A stretch of DNA of 64,000 nucleotides from Caballeronia insecticola (lineage in GTDB: Bacteria; Pseudomonadota; Gammaproteobacteria; Burkholderiales; Burkholderiaceae): positions 1 to 64,000 of the forward strand of contig NC_021295.1 of NCBI RefSeq assembly GCF_000402035.1, in the 5' to 3' direction. The notes under the pieces were generated by a model, which saw nothing but the letters and a program-made list of their open reading frames with translations, made no database searches and was not told the DNA's origin. Made by a program: the position numbers and the translations under genes. Positions 62,227 through 64,000 of this stretch are shown piece by piece (within the stretch, counting starts at the first letter, position 1; every line of letters begins with the position of its first letter).

Positions 62227-63429
62227 TCAACGGGCTTCGGCCTTCACCGAATCCAGACGTCCCGCTATGGTGACCATGATGGCTGCCAGAATGAGGATCG
62301 CCGCGCCCGTCCATGTGGAGGCGCGCAGGTTGAGATGATCCACCACCACGCCTCCGATGAGCGAACCCACGGTAATCGATAGCTGAAACACTGACGTGTT
62401 CAGGCTTTGTGCCGCCTCGGGGGCATGTTGTGTCGCGCTGAAAAGCCAGAGCTGGGTGCCAACCGGCGCCATGCCCCAGGAGACCGCCCACGCAAGCAGA
62501 CTTACGATCACGATCGTGATGTGCTGAGGGAATGCGGCTACGCCAATCAAAGACGCAAGGAACAAGATCACATTGCCGTAGACGGTGGCGTGAAGATTGC
62601 GGCCCGCAAGCGCGCCACCAAGGAAATTTCCGGCCACCGCCAGAATGCCGAAAGCCAGCAGCAGCCCGCTGACCGCGTTCGAGTCGAAGCCGCTGAGTTG
62701 CCGGAGATAGGGCGCAACGAAGGTGTAGCCCGAGAAATGTCCGGCAACCATAAAGATGATCGCAAGATAGATCACGACAATTCTTCTCGACTTCAGCAAT
62801 CCGACGAAATCGCGAAGCTTCGCACCCTGCTCCATCTCTATCTTTGGCAGCGTAAACAACTGGAGAAGGAAGACCCCTGCCGCGAGCGCAGTTGCAACAA
62901 CGAAGGCAACGCGCCAGTCGTAGTGCGACGAAATATACGATCCCAAAGGAACGCCCACGACAGATGCGACGGAAATACCCGAAAAGACGAGCGATGAGGC
63001 TTTATGTACTTCATCCTTGGAGACCAGCCGGGCCGCTGCAGTGATTGAAATCGACCAGAATCCGCCGACGCCGATGCCCAGGATAATCCGTGCTGCCACC
63101 AGAACAGGATAAGTTGGAGCCGCCGCCGACACCACCCCCGAAGCGACGACGATGCCGGTGAGTACGAGAAGAACAATCCGACGATCGAGTCGCCCGACAG
63201 AGAGCGCCGTGACTGGCGCCGCAATGAATCCGAGTGCTGCGGTCGACGTGACCATCAGGCCCGCCGTTCCCTCGGAAATGCTGAATCCCTTGATAACGCC
63301 AGGCAGCAATCCGACGGGGAGGAACTCCATCACGACCAGGGCGAACGCCCCGAGTGCGATCGCCATGACACCGAGCCACGAGGATTTCGGCAAGGTCTTC
63401 GGATCCTGATAAGTTGCGGAAGCTGACAC
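62227..63429 (-). CDS. Major facilitator superfamily exporter (DHA1/AraJ-like)
   Basis: This 400-residue transporter has twelve TM helices. Features: FALVVMEFLPVGLLPGVIKGFSIS in TM1, ALSVGRLDRRIVLL as loop 2-3 motif, GVGGFWSISITAAARLV and GVPLGSYISSHYDWRVAF in the TM5 region, typical of the sugar-efflux/AraJ-like DHA1 group. It would export small molecules by proton antiport. It is transcribed in the same direction as the dehydrogenase at the window edge. Confidence 0.9.
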   Translation of the reverse strand: MSASATYQDPKTLPKSSWLGVMAIALGAFALVVMEFLPVGLLPGVIKGFSISEGTAGLMVTSTAALGFIAAPVTALSVGRLDRRIVLLVLTGIVVASGVVSAAAPTYPVLVAARIILGIGVGGFWSISITAAARLVSKDEVHKASSLVFSGISVASVVGVPLGSYISSHYDWRVAFVVATALAAGVFLLQLFTLPKIEMEQGAKLRDFVGLLKSRRIVVIYLAIIFMVAGHFSGYTFVAPYLRQLSGFDSNAVSGLLLAFGILAVAGNFLGGALAGRNLHATVYGNVILFLASLIGVAAFPQHITIVIVSLLAWAVSWGMAPVGTQLWLFSATQHAPEAAQSLNTSVFQLSITVGSLIGGVVVDHLNLRASTWTGAAILILAAIMVTIAGRLDSVKAEAR

Positions 63430-63586
63430 CGGAAATCCCTTGAGTTGGAAGTTCGAATTGCTGCTGATGCTTGAGTTGCAGTCGGCCTTTTGCTCCGGGC
63501 CAGCAGATTCGGACCGAACCCCGTCGAGCCTTTTTTCGGTCGGGGTCGCCTTCGGTCCGTTTGCAAGGGCTTGGCTTGCCGCCTGC

Positions 63587-64000
63587 TTAAGCGGTCAATC
63601 CGCCGTCTACTGTCAGCGTGGCGCCGTTGATATAGCTGGCTTGTTCGCTGGCCAGAAACGCCACCGCATTGGCGATGTCGTCGCCCTTGCCGTACTGCGC
63701 GGACGGAATCATCGGCTTCGTTACAGCAGCAAAATCGCCGCTTGCGGGATTCATGTCCGTATCGATTGCGCCGGGTTGAATCAGGTTGACCGTGATGTCG
63801 CGCGCCCCCAACTCTCGGGACAGGCCTCGTGTGAACGACGTGAGTGCCGACTTCGATGTGGAGTAGACGGTCAGGCCAGGCCAATAGACATTGTTGGCAA
63901 AGAAGCTGCCGATCGTGATGATTCGCCCACCGCGACCGAGATGAGGAATGACGGCTTGCGTGGTCAGAATGGGACCACGAATATTCACCCCAAGCATCGC
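63587..64000 (-). CDS. Short-chain dehydrogenase, truncated by the window edge
   Basis: Only the C-terminal 137 residues or so are inside the window. Visible are a catalytic Ser region (IITIGSFFANN), YSTSKSALTSFTRGL with the YxxxK pair, INPG-like VNLIQPGAIDTDMN, and the C-terminal INGATLTVDGGLTA, the classical SDR end. The N-terminal cofactor motif lies beyond position 64000; an internal Met at 63997 is not the true start. It is probably co-transcribed with the MFS gene 157 bp downstream. Confidence 0.9.
   Translation of the reverse strand, partial: AMLGVNIRGPILTTQAVIPHLGRGGRIITIGSFFANNVYWPGLTVYSTSKSALTSFTRGLSRELGARDITVNLIQPGAIDTDMNPASGDFAAVTKPMIPSAQYGKGDDIANAVAFLASEQASYINGATLTVDGGLTA

Overview
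The window reads as one end of a secondary replicon (chromid or megaplasmid) of a betaproteobacterium, most likely Burkholderiaceae (Burkholderia/Paraburkholderia/Caballeronia type). The basis is high GC content in the coding regions, a Rep_3-type initiator next to type Ia parAB, a DUF4148 secreted protein, and the dense mix of LysR/TetR/HxlR regulators with catabolic and efflux genes. No tRNA, rRNA, transposase, integrase or CRISPR array was seen.

Region 1 (1-7432) is replicon maintenance: a replication initiator (41-1423, minus), an iteron-bearing origin (1424-2210) with copies of a 16-bp repeat phased at 31 bp, parA and parB overlapping by 4 bp, three 19-bp palindromes that look like parS sites, then about 3 kb with no recognisable gene.

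Region 2 (7433-21610) is the most coherent system: a GntR/FCD regulator diverging from a long plus-strand cluster. The cluster encodes a branched-chain-amino-acid-type ABC importer (5 genes), a short-chain dehydrogenase, a fused E1 alpha-beta 2-oxoacid dehydrogenase, a VOC protein, E2, E3, a second dehydrogenase and an AroE-like dehydrogenase. A sigma70-type promoter and two TGGTnnnACCA-like operators lie before the importer and a third such site lies before the regulator. I infer uptake of a small hydroxy or oxo acid, its oxidation to a 2-oxoacid, and conversion to an acyl-CoA under control of the FCD regulator. The substrate is unknown.

Region 3 (21814-34418) is accessory: an MFS exporter diverging from an HxlR regulator, a BON-domain protein, a possible structured RNA, a GlxA-type regulator, a DUF1993/thioredoxin/hydrolase run, a ChaC-like cyclotransferase, a DUF4148 protein, Rrf2 and LysR regulators, and an aldehyde dehydrogenase with altered NAD-binding motifs.

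Region 4 (34568-43578) is a signalling island: two AfsR-like winged-helix ATPase regulators on the minus strand, opposite a PAS-rich histidine kinase followed by a REC-only response regulator and a FixJ-type response regulator.

Region 5 (43691-64000) holds TetR and MarR regulators, small redox/metabolic genes (aldo-keto reductase, ICL/PEPM-family enzyme), a complete RND efflux operon with a divergent TetR gene, a second HxlR gene, a thiolase, a cNMP-binding/thioredoxin-reductase-like fusion lacking the CxxC, ArsR and TetR regulators, an MFS exporter and a truncated dehydrogenase at the edge. Two diverged copies of a roughly 220-bp noncoding segment (48462 and 56630) keep three blocks at identical spacing.

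All functional calls come from reading motifs by eye. No database search was run.
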